Origin: Setaria digitata
Taxonomy: Eukaryota > Nematoda > Chromadorea > Rhabditida > Setariidae
Reading direction: 5' to 3'
Assembly: GCA_003640385.1 (NCBI GenBank)
Contig: RCAB01000445.1
Coordinates: forward strand, 1-50,020
Length of the DNA stretch: 50,020 bases
Below the pieces are notes generated by a model. That model was not told where the DNA came from. It worked only from the letters and a program-made list of their open reading frames with translations, and made no database searches. The translations under genes were made by a program, and so were the position numbers. Of the stretch, positions 31,634 to 41,434 are shown piece after piece (position 1 is the first letter of the stretch; each line of letters opens with the position of its first letter).

Positions 31634-32270
31634 TATTAGCTTTACAAATATCCGTTTTTTAGTTATTCTGAAGTTGAATTGTTACAACAGTGCAGTGCTC
31701 TCGGCATTTTTTTGTCGTGTAGAAATTTTTCACAGAAGGCATATGCCCTTTTTGTTCGTATACATTTAACTAGAATTTTTGGAAAAACAACTGTGTAGAA
31801 TGGTGAATTTAAAAGTATGAGTGAAGCATTCGGATGTATTTTCCTAATTGAATTGTGCTGTTATTGAAGGGCTTTGAATAGAAAAAAAAACCTATCAACT
31901 ATTAAAATATTTGAATTTTGTATAGAAATGTTCTGTGACTCTCCATTTGTTGAATATATCAAGACTTTCAGTAATTTTACTGTTTGTTGCGTGCCTTGAC
32001 CTGAAGGTCCTCGTATTTTACTGTTCTCGAATTTTTATCTGAATTTTCGGAAGGTGGAAACACTTTTCTCACCATATTTTTCAATTTTGGGTTTCATCAC
32101 CTTCATATAGGATCACATGAGGCTGTAGCATTGAATTTTGGTCTCTTTCAGTTTCTAAAATCAGTTGGTAGCGGAATTCCATTAAGTGCTTTGAAAGTTT
32201 GCTAGTCCAAAAATGTGAAAGGGAATAAATTTATTCCAGGTGGTCATATTATTATATTGTCGGTTCGTAA

Positions 32271-32276
32271 TTTCAG
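32271..32276 (+). promoter_or_regulatory. Candidate trans-splice acceptor of POP5
   Basis: GTAATTTCAG ends 40 bases upstream of the POP5 ATG with no upstream coding exon to join. It fits a spliced-leader addition site. Confidence 0.45.
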
Positions 32277-32316
32277 GAATTTCATTTGTCCATTTTAACA
32301 TAATAGGACATTCGAG

Positions 32317-33619
32317 ATGGTGAAACTCAAAAACAGGTAATGTTTCAATGTTGTTTTATATCGATTAGTGATGCGTTGAATGAAGAAGAAAAGACGAGTG
32401 AGTTGAGATATTTATATAAATGATATGATGACTGTAATTGCTCTTTTGTAACTCTTGCCCAACGTTGTGTCTTGGTTGTAATTTGTCCAAAAAGTTGCTA
32501 TCCAGAAAGCGCATACATTTGTACTATTCCTGCTAGATGTTTTAATCAGAATGTTATTTTGTTGAGTCTGGGAAATATTCATTTGAGGTATGTCCTAATG
32601 GACATATTATTTGATGAGGGAGGTGGTGTTGTAACGGAATCAGCAATATATGCAGCACTCTGCAAACAGATCGAATTGCTCTTTGGTGATTACGGAATGG
32701 CAGCAGCGAAACTTTCACTTACTGTTAAGGTGCATTTAACTTTACTTTCACTGTCGCATGAAAATTAAGCGGAAGGAATTAAATGTTGTTAAATTGTTAG
32801 TTTAAAACTACGCATACCTAATTGCTTGCAGGTTTTTGATATTGGTACGGCAACAACCATTGTGCGAATATCAAAAGAATTTGCACAACGACTGCTCAGT
32901 GCAATACCATTCGTGTGCTCAATTAATGATAAACCAGCTGTACTTCAAGTGCTTTTTGTTGGTTAGATTGCTCATGATGTTTTTTTTTTTTTTTTTTTTT
33001 TATATATTCCACGGGGAAAATCAAAAACTGACCACTGGAAAATTGTCCGTCAAAATCGCTCAATGGTTGATGGTAATGAAGAAAAAGGACTCATTGTTCG
33101 TTGTAAACAGAACCACATTAAAATTGCTTCCTTGAGTGCAGTACAATAGAGTGATAATCTAGTTGCATATTATGTCAGACATCGATCCGTTAAAAGGAAT
33201 TGATAATATTAGCTCTTGATGTTCATTATTTGTGCTAGCTTGGTTTTGCTTGTCTTTCCGGTGAAAATTTTCGGTTTTAGGTTCATCTATACGGTCTTGC
33301 CAGAGAGCATTGTTAAGGATAAATCGAAAACATCTGTATTCGAATTATGTAGCTGCAAAAACTGATGGTAAGGAAACACTTCTTTTTTTGAAAACATCAT
33401 GATGTAAAATTGTTTAAAGGTGTGTCTTGTAAACTCTAACATCCATTTCTACTTTTTTTTTTTGTTCAAATAAATACATTGACTTTTGTTTCAAAATATA
33501 TAAGAAACAAAAAGGAATATACTGAAATGCTTGTATGTTTAGGAGAAAAAAAAGATATTTTGGAAGCTATACGAAGCGTTACGGGAAATGTGAAATTTGA
33601 AAATACTTTGATTGGTTAA
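32317..33619 (+). CDS. POP5: RNase P / RNase MRP protein subunit POP5
   Basis: POP5 is a small RNA-binding-fold subunit of nuclear RNase P (5' processing of pre-tRNA) and RNase MRP (rRNA processing). Five exons in phase: 32317-32336, 32588-32729, 32832-32961, 33281-33367, 33543-33619; 456 nt, 151 aa (human about 163). It starts MVKLKNR and then YVLMDILFDEG, matching the MVRFKNRYLL start of the family. It continues KQIELLFGDYGMAAAKLSLT, ATTIVRISKEFAQRLLSAIP + FVCSI, and then VGSSIRSCQRALLRINRKHL, which fits the conserved HVGGTIRxCQ...NRRQL block. The first coding exon is only 20 bases. A TTTCAG acceptor ends at 32276, 40 bases before the ATG. The 684-base gap from nars-2 on the same strand leaves an operon possible. 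Confidence 0.92.
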
Positions 33620-34775
33620 TATGTAATATTTACACAGGGTTAGCATATTTTTGTCAGTCTGTTTTCAGTGAACATGATTGTAAATAAACAGAAATTTTCA
33701 TTTATCCATAAATTGTTTGATGGTTAACTACTTTTTTTTAATTGCTACCTTTGTTTTTTGGCGGAATGCCGTGTATATTTATCATTAACCATAGAAAAAG
33801 GAACGAGATGATAACATCCTGTCCTTTCAACTTTTACTTTTCACTCCTTTCTCTCCAACCTGTTTTTGCCGTATTTCATTGCCTTTAGCAGTTTTCATTC
33901 GAACCGCCTCAGTTTCCATTTTTTTTTTTTTTTTTTATATGTACTAAGAAGGAACAGTAATTATTTCTTATTCTTCCTAGTCTTCCTTATTTGACAACTT
34001 TTTCCTTCTAGTAAATTTCATTAATATGTTGAATTTTAATCTGTATGTTGTTTCTTTGAAGTTTGAATATATATGTTGCTATTGCATTATGATTTGTTTT
34101 TTTTTTTTTTTCTGTTCATATAGAACTTATCATTCTATTTATTTGTAAGCGTTATTTGTTCAAATATTTATCAGTGAACATTGATTGTAAATAAACATAA
34201 ATTTCCCGGCATACCGTTCCATTTTTTTTTTTTTTTTTTTTTTTTTTCATTATAAATATCACAATTATAATTATTTATTTACATTAGCAAACTAAAATGT
34301 TGGCCAATTTTTTTCTTTTTTTTGCTGAACTATTACGGACCCAATCTTCACAGTAATTCTCAATGATGTCATTTCTTTTATACTTTCAACCACTGCATTT
34401 TGTAGTTTGATGTCTTCACTTTGTTAACTCATTCAAAAAAGGGAAAATAATTTTGCAGTTGTGAGACTCGCATATTTTTGTTTTTGGGACTAAATTTAAT
34501 TCTATTTCTTTATTCTATTCTACCTGCCCTCGTCTTTTTTAATTACTCTTCCTTTTCAACTTTAACTGTTGTGATTTGTTTTAAAGTGTGATTTCCGTAT
34601 ATTTTTAATGTCTTTTGCGAATATTTAAAGTTCTCCATCCCCTTTTTTCTGAATGAGATTAATATTATCTCGATGAGTAAGGGTTCATTTTCCCATCTTC
34701 TATCCTGCCAATTTAGAATTTTTAAACCTGCAGTGACAGAGTTATACACCAGAGTGTTGATTTTGATCAATCGGA
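33620..34775. other. POP5 3' region and spacer with duplicated poly(A)-signal block
   Basis: Non-coding and strongly T-rich on the + strand, with long T runs near 33918-33937, 34099-34111 and 34222-34247. It has two near-copies of a roughly 34-base segment carrying TGTAAATAAACA (33666-33699 and 34172-34206), each with an AATAAA. The first lies about 65 bases after the POP5 stop and is the likely polyadenylation signal. A CCTGCAG acceptor ends at 34733, 42 bases before the next ATG. Confidence 0.65.
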
Positions 34776-37419
34776 ATGGTTGCGAATTTGACGGAAACTA
34801 ATGATGAATCAATGTGTGATGTCGCTTTTCACGCTGCCGTTGATATAATACAAAATGTGCCTGAAAAAGGTCATCATTTGCCATTAAACTGAGCTCTTAT
34901 TTTGCATCTGAAAGACGATTTCAGCCGATGATTTATAGATACCTGATTTACGGATTTTTATAACCGATTTGGATTACCATTTAAAAAATCCAGTTAACTT
35001 GGTTAGATTTAAGGTCATCCCTCCCAGGATGGTTTTCAAATGGTTTCTTGTTAATTTAGAAACTAATTTTCAGGTCCAGTTAGCATTTCAGCAAGCCAAA
35101 AGTTGCGATTATATTCATTATTTAAGCAAGGAGTAACTGGAAAATGTGACATCCCATGTCCACCATTTTGGCATACTTTTGATCGACTGAAATGGTATAT
35201 TATATTGTATTTGTAGAACTAATTAATTATATCTATTATTTATAAGATAAGGAAAACCTCAAAATATAAAATCGCTTAATTTTTTAATGGTAAATAGTGA
35301 TAAAGAATGAAAAATGATATTTAGGAACAAAACATCCGTTTTGTAGAACTTTAACAATTTTCGAATTTTCACTCTCTTTAAATAATAACGAATTTGATTC
35401 TAAAAAGGCGTGCTTGGAATTCATTGGGGTCAATGGATTCGATGGAAGCCAAAAAAGCTTATGTCGCGGAGTTAAAAAATATAATTAATAGTGTGCGACG
35501 TGAGTATGATATAATAGAATTGGCGAAAGGAAGTGACGAACGAACGAAAGAATTGTTGAAACAGAAGCTTTCCATCCTTGGATATGGTACTTAATTTTTT
35601 TTATTTTCAAACTTTCGTTTGTAGAAGTGCTTCTTAATTCTTGCATCAGTTTAAATGGTTCATAACACTTGTTAAATAGTCGAGGATTTATTCTTTCACT
35701 TTGTTTGAAAAAAAGTGTTTTCACTCCATTTCTTCTTTAACAAACGTAATTATTACTTCTACCTTAAGCTGTCACTATGATTTTAAAAAGCACATTTATG
35801 GGTGCCATAATCATCTGTGTTGATGAGCTTTCAGATGTGAATGATTTTAAAATGACGGAGGATTTTAATGGTTTTACGAAACAGCTACGTGACACTGCTG
35901 AAGAAAATTACGAAGGTAGAAGACGAATGGTAAATGAAGAGCTTTGGAATATATTAAATAGTTATAAAAGTTTTTACTTCTTCCTTGCGGTATCATCTTT
36001 TTCGATTTATTTTGTTAGCAAGTTAGCAAAAAAACGGTGAAGCAAAATCTTGCTATGTACTTGGAATTCCATTTATGGCTTTAACTAGAAGGGAAATTCT
36101 GTTGCATCATGGTTAGTCTGTCCCACTTTCTGCAAAATTGATAAAATTTCTCTAATTAAGAATCTCCTCAGAATATTCTCCTCCTTGGGATAGTTAAACA
36201 ATTCTTGATGATGAAATATATTATTTGAAGGACATAAATAGGCTAGCACAGAAATTTGCTTCCACACGGGACTTTTTCGTCGCCTGTTATATAGTTTGTT
36301 GCGAAGATATGGGTTGAAGTGAATTTGTGGAGAACTTAAAAGAGTAAAACTTGTGAAATATTCATATAATAAATTAAAATAAATTAGTTGTAGAGGAGTA
36401 ATGGAGATGAAGAATTATCAGACCATTATTCAGAATCCAGCACATGTACTGGTGAATATGTCGATGCGTTTTGTTGTAATCATGTAAGTTGTTACATTTT
36501 GAAAAATAATTGATTTGTCTCGTCAAAATATTAGTGGTCCAAAGATGTTAATTAGGTCACTGTAAATTGTCTTAATGAATGTATAGTTTATTTATTTCAT
36601 GATGTTTGTGTCTACCAAAAGCAAATAAACTTGTCTTCAGGAACACTGCATTTGCTGTCAGGAAAACAAACATATTCAAAGGTACTGGTTTTCAAATTTT
36701 TTCGTCTATATCTTTCCTTTTTCCTTTTTTCGAAAATAAAGACCCAATTTCCAACGTTTTGTTTTGCATATTTTCTAGTTCCAGAGGAAAAGTTTATGTT
36801 GGAAAAGATTACAGTGGAAAAATATCTCATTCGTCATTGATGCTTCAACTCTATTACTGTAGTAGTAAGTCTAAAAAAAATTCACTCGTCGTGTTTAGAT
36901 TTGAAGGAGGTATTGGACAAATTTTGACAGTGCCATCTCTCAGAGTTGAATCACTAGTTTAGAACTGCTTGGCCTTCAACTATGCAAACCTCTGTTGTAA
37001 AAATAGCATAAAAAACACGTAATACATTCACGATAAGGATGGAATTAGTAGGATATAACTTTTGTAATTTAGTGTTACAATTAAATATTTTAAGCTTGTT
37101 TTTCGTTTCGAAGTTGTAGTTGTTTTCCTAAATTTTGTGAAACTATAACGACACAATGTGTATTTAAATTAATTACAGGATGGATCACATATCTGAACAA
37201 CAATCTTTCCCATCTAATTTCGATGCAGAAAAGTTGAAGATGGCAGTGGAGCGATATTTAAGGGTTTTAGTCAGTCTATTGATGTATATGAGGCGTTTGT
37301 TTGTAAAATATCTATTTAATCTCAAAGATTGCTTAAGAAATCGATGGAAACTGACAATTTTTATAACTGTAATGCCATTTGTTGCTTTTTTTATAATGTC
37401 TTCTTTGTGTTACAAATGA
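34776..37419 (+). CDS. Tail-anchored acyl-CoA-binding protein (ACBD5/MAA-1-like)
   Basis: Binds long-chain acyl-CoA at a membrane. Exons in phase: 34776-34869, 35074-35194, 35408-35586, 35835-35929, 36394-36483, 36641-36681, 37179-37419; 861 nt, 286 aa. The N-terminal ACB domain (about residues 14-105) has GPVSISASQKLRLYSLFKQG, CDIPCPPFWHTFDRLKW and AWNSLGSMDSMEAKKAYVAE, keeping the family's Tyr/Lys ligand positions (LYSLFKQ, RLKW, AYV). A mid-region exon encodes SNGDEELSDHYSESS and GEYVDAFC, an acidic tract and FFAT-like motif. The C-terminus has a helical segment, then RNRW and a hydrophobic stretch LTIFITVMPFVAFFIMSSL ending CYK, a tail anchor. This is the layout of ACBD5 (peroxisome-ER tether) and the nematode membrane-associated protein MAA-1. 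Exons 36394-36483 and 36641-36681 rest on phase and splice signals only. Confidence 0.82.
36779..36864 (+). other. Possible alternative exon of the acyl-CoA-binding gene
   Basis: A TTTTCTAG acceptor and GTAAGT donor frame an open stretch (SRGKVYVGKDYSGKISHSSL...). It would join the preceding exon in phase 2, but its donor is phase 1 while the last exon needs phase 2. Skipping it gives a clean join, so I left it out of the main model. Confidence 0.25.
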
Positions 37420-38487
37420 TTGTTATTTTATTAGTGTTCAAAGTAACACATCTATATTTTGAATCATTGGATCTTATCCTTAATAATCATCGGCAGCTCA
37501 AAATTCCTGTCACTTCCTTTTAATCTTTTGTTTGAGTTAGCATCGTATACAGTGAAACGTTTTCATAGATCAGTAGCGGAGAGATTAAATAGCTGAGTGC
37601 GGACTTCCATAACTGAACGAAATCCCACGGAAAGATGGGCAAAGTAGATATTTCTCTCCGAGAGAAAATTGGAAATTTGTGAACATTGCGAAGCAGATAA
37701 GTTGGAATTCTGGACTTAGTATCGAATGTTATATAGGACGAGAAATAGGAAATGACAGTGTCTTTATGTAATTAAGTATAACGTGAACTGAACTGCTGAA
37801 AGATTTCTGATTAAAGAACTCATATCTACATCGTTTGTATCAAATATTCCTGTATGGTTCAGTAATTTAACTCCTATACGGTTACACATTGCCAGGTGAA
37901 CTCGGTCATAGTGAGACTTTTTTACCGGTCAGTTTTACTTGTCAAGAAGGGGTTCTTTTCGTCAGACTAAATGATATTATTCAGAATTCCGGTGTAATGC
38001 AATAATTTGTATAAACGATCTCGGTAGCATGTTCTTAGCAGTATTTTGTGGGTAAGAAGGTTGGTCATTTGTGATAGCCAAATAAGATGTTCCAGAGAAA
38101 CAATCTCATCCTATCCTAGCGGAATTGCGTGATGTACCTGTTCTGCACCACTAATTCAAAATTTCAAGTTACAGTCCCTTATATCGTTCGCAAGGTGTTG
38201 GGATTTGAATTATTCTTACCTAATTATCGTTTAAATAAGTTTATGAAAGTAAGCAATAAATATAAGGGTAGATAAGATATGATATGTGTAAATATACAAT
38301 TTGGTATATATTAATGTACGATACATCGACATCATTGTTTATGCTGTTCTATCTTGTATTTTGTAACAAATGGCTCTTTTGTATTCATTATTTCTGTTCT
38401 ATTTCACTGTAGTTCACCGTTTATTGGCCATACAGAGAATACGACTTAACTAGCAGGTAAAGCAAATTTCTGTTGCCGAATGTTACC
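37420..38487. other. Intergenic region between the ACB-protein gene and the coiled-coil gene
   Basis: No supportable gene. AT-rich, with several GATA-rich stretches near 38.27-38.29 kb. A TAGCAG acceptor ends at 38456, 31 bases before the next ATG, and may be a trans-splice site. Confidence 0.5.
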
Positions 38488-39823
38488 ATGATGGCATCAG
38501 CGGGAAATACGACGAATACAAATGCTACAGTTCCAATCGACAATGAATGTGATAAAGGTAACCAAATTAATTAATTTCCCCGCTTGCATCGAAATACTCT
38601 GTAAATTAGTGCTTATGTTATAATAAATCAAAAAAAAAAAAACGACAGATTGAATGGAATATCTATAGAATATTTGGAGGGATTTGTAACGTGAAGTTAT
38701 ATCAAGTATTATGTAATTTTGTGATGCATTCTAATTGTGTGTATATGTTAGCTATCCAGATGAGAGCTGAATATTAGAACGCTTTAATATTTTATACTAT
38801 AAACTTTTGATGTTTGGTTTTCGGATTCTATCTTCATCTATTAACATATAGAATTATTGTGCACTGTTTACAGATACAAATATACGGTTACTGTTAACAA
38901 AAATTGATGCATTGGAACAGATGAAAGGAGAAGTTGGAGAAACGTTGCTAGATGTTGTTAATAAACGGATAGCATATCCCACTATGATTACTTCTTACGC
39001 CGCTGAAGTTGGGAAATTAAGGATGAAAAGAATGGTCAGCTGTTATAAAGTGTGTTATAAGAGTTGGGTTTAATTTTATGATTTGTGCTGTCCAGAAAAG
39101 GAAATAATTACCAAAACAAGTAAATGAGATCATGATTCGTAAGCCAGGTGAGAAACATAAATTTAAATCTTAAACTGGATAATTTAGAAGGGCATTTCGG
39201 TTTTTTTCTAATCAAAAAGGTCAAAATTAGGTTTATGGAAGTTTTATTTAAGAATCACTATCAGACGTGAAATTGTAAATAACGTCGCTAAATGGTGGTG
39301 ATACTAAATGAGAACATGATGAGCAGAGATTTGAACTGTAGCGTCAGTCGTTATATGTGACTGATTTTCTAGTAAAAATAGTTTCTCGCTAATGAGAAAT
39401 ATTGAATGTAATAACAGTTTGATTTGAATTATGATATCACTGGGAGAAAAGGAAAATCAATGTTAACAAATCTGTTAATTTAATTTTTATGTAATTGATA
39501 TAAAGACAAAATCAGGAAGAAGCAGAATTAGTTTGGCAGACGAAACCTGCGGTGAAAAAGGACGTTGAGAAAATGTTAGAAATGATTTACCAAGTGAAAG
39601 AAGTTGACAAGGAAAATAATTTGCTTGCACATCGTCTTTTCGAGGTTTGACCTTCAGCTTTCTTTTTCTAACCCTTTCGCTTATCTACTATATGTTTTTT
39701 TATATAATTTCCTTTACATAATGCTTCTATCGTTTTTCTTTTCAGTTAAAAAGACAAAGTGAAGAATTGGAAAAATCAGCGAAAATGAACGATGAAATTG
39801 TGAGAAGCATGATAATATACTAA
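38488..39823 (+). CDS. Unrecognised small coiled-coil protein, 145 aa
   Basis: Four exons in perfect phase: 38488-38557, 38874-39034, 39516-39644, 39746-39823; 438 nt. The N-terminus (MMASAGNTTNTNATVPIDNE) is polar and probably disordered. Exon 2 is helical (IRLLLTKIDALEQMKGEVGE, then TLLDVVNKRIAYPTMITSYA). Exons 3 and 4 form a charged coiled coil (KKDVEKMLEMIYQVKEVDKE, FELKRQSEELEKSAKMND) ending RSMIIY. There is no signal peptide or membrane segment. Size and helix content recall small subunits of kinetochore, mediator or trafficking complexes, but I do not recognise a family and assign no function. An AATAAA at 39948-39953 suits its 3' end. Consistent phases and splice sites make it a real gene. 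Confidence 0.75.
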
Positions 39824-39947
39824 ATTTCCACTTTCCACTCTGTTTTCGACAGCTGTATTTATTAGTCGTTGAATGATATCGATTAAATATGATTGTATTA
39901 GAAAGAAGGATCCGTGATATCTGGCTTAATAAGATAATTGCAAAACC

Positions 39948-39953
39948 AATAAA
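39948..39953 (+). terminator. Probable poly(A) signal of the coiled-coil gene
   Basis: AATAAA, about 125 bases after the stop codon at 39823. Confidence 0.5.
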
Positions 39954-40284
39954 AAAAGTATACAGTTTTGATGACGAGCAGTCACGAATTAAGATAAAGT
40001 ATGGAATATTAAATGTTTGAAAGAAAACTAAATCTTTCGAATTCTGAAGTCACTCCGTTTTGCCCGATGCATAGAAGTACTTAGCATCTCTCCAGCTCTT
40101 TTTCCAGTCCTCTGATTTACATTTCCTCACTGTAAAAGACTTTTTTTTTTAATGCTTAAACCTTCTATAACGCTTAAAATCAGCAGACAACACGCATACG
40201 CTAATGCAGATGAAATGTTATGGTATAAACGACATCACGCAACATCACTCAACAAGCAAAATTTCCAATTCCAGTCTCAGTATT

Positions 40285-40347
40285 TCTCTGGTAGTTTCGC
40301 GATGTATTCAGTAATTCTCTGGTAGTTTCGCGATGTATTCAGTAATT
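40285..40347. repeat. 31-bp tandem duplication, two copies
   Basis: A unit starting TCTCTGGTAGTTTCGCGATG is repeated exactly at a 31-base offset (40285 and 40316), without an N between copies. Non-coding. Confidence 0.85.
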
Positions 40348-40578
40348 CTCCACTAATTCTCATTAATTTCCCTATTTAAAAGAAAGGCTGCTTAGAGTGG
40401 AAGTAGACTGGTGAATGAGTTACTTCTGCCTCCTTCTTTCTTGAAATAGTTCGATGGAAGTGCTTCATTGCACTACTCTTGGCAAAGAAGGATGGGTAGA
40501 TCTTGATTGTAACTGTCGTTTCTTTTAAGTTTAATCATTAAAATTAATTGGAGACAAGGAGGAGGGGACTGGTTGACT

Positions 40579-40689
40579 CACTGTAAACGTTAATCGCAGA
40601 TTTCACTGTATCACTGAAGATAATATAAAGCGNCACACTGTAAACGTTAATCGCAGATTTCACTGTATCACTGAAGATAATATAAAGCG
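40579..40689. repeat. 54-bp direct duplication around a single N (assembly join)
   Basis: Bases 40579-40632 recur at 40636-40689 with N at 40633 and two extra bases. As at 820 and 950, this looks like two contig ends whose overlap was not merged. No coding exon is affected. Confidence 0.8.
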
Positions 40690-40764
40690 GAAGTGTTATA
40701 TCACTACTCAACACATTCCCTTATATTTGTACTTACCGCCATAAATCCTGTTTCCCTGTTTCAG

Positions 40765-40880
40765 GAATTCCTTGCTATGTATTGCAACGATCAATTCCTG
40801 GTCTTCGGTTTCTCCCGGGAGGATGAGGGTGCATCCGGGTCTATTGACAACTGATGTTGCTTGTGATAATGTTGATTTAG
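40765..40880 (+). other. Possible 5' UTR exon upstream of V-ATPase subunit D
   Basis: Framed by a GTTTCAG acceptor and a GTGAGA donor and richer in GC than its surroundings. All frames close soon; an ATG at 40823 opens a short frame that would stop shortly after joining to 41397. It could be an untranslated exon of the V-ATPase gene or an exon of something I do not recognise. Confidence 0.3.
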
Positions 40881-41390
40881 GTGAGAATTTCCCTTTCTAA
40901 ATACGTTTTTTATTCCTTTATTGGGATTATTATGGCTATTGTTATTGCGAAAACTTTAAATTAGTTTTTAACAAAGTGGACTTTTTCAGTTTACAGTTGT
41001 CCCGAAAATTTCTCATGCTGTTTTGTTCCATTTTTATCAACTTACCGAACAAGCATACCACCTTTCACCCTGCTTAGGCTACTACTGTCTCACCACGAAG
41101 TATTCTGCTGTTCTTTTTGTAGTCGCGACCTAGTTTATCGTTTTTTTCAGGAATTACTTTGAAAAACGCAAGGATTAAATTATGCTTTTCTGTTTTTTTT
41201 TTTTTTTTTTCATCCATTTTTATGCTTTCTGCATTTAGAGACTGTTTCATAGCATGTGTAGAATAGAAAAATACTTATTTAACATATATCAGTGTGTATG
41301 TTAAAATAAATATAGAAATTCTAAACGTGCTATAAAATAATCAGTCATCTTAACTTCATATATTTTGTCATTTTCGGAATTGTATGGAAT

Positions 41391-41396
41391 TTTCAG
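41391..41396 (+). promoter_or_regulatory. Acceptor just upstream of the V-ATPase D start
   Basis: GGAATTTTCAG ends 38 bases before the ATG at 41435. It is either a spliced-leader acceptor or the end of a 5' UTR intron from the exon at 40765-40880. Confidence 0.45.
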
Positions 41397-41434
41397 GTAA
41401 ACGTGATACTCAGTAGGTGGAATTAGTATTTGTG

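Noticed and set aside
32836..33135. 99-codon + strand frame over POP5 exon 3
   Set aside because: It is an off-frame shadow running through the intron and its T tract; the POP5 frame fits the family.
36606..36962. 118-codon + strand frame continuing the putative extra exon of the acyl-CoA-binding gene
   Set aside because: The frame crosses a clear acceptor, and the final exon joins cleanly to 36681 without it; kept only as a possible alternative exon.
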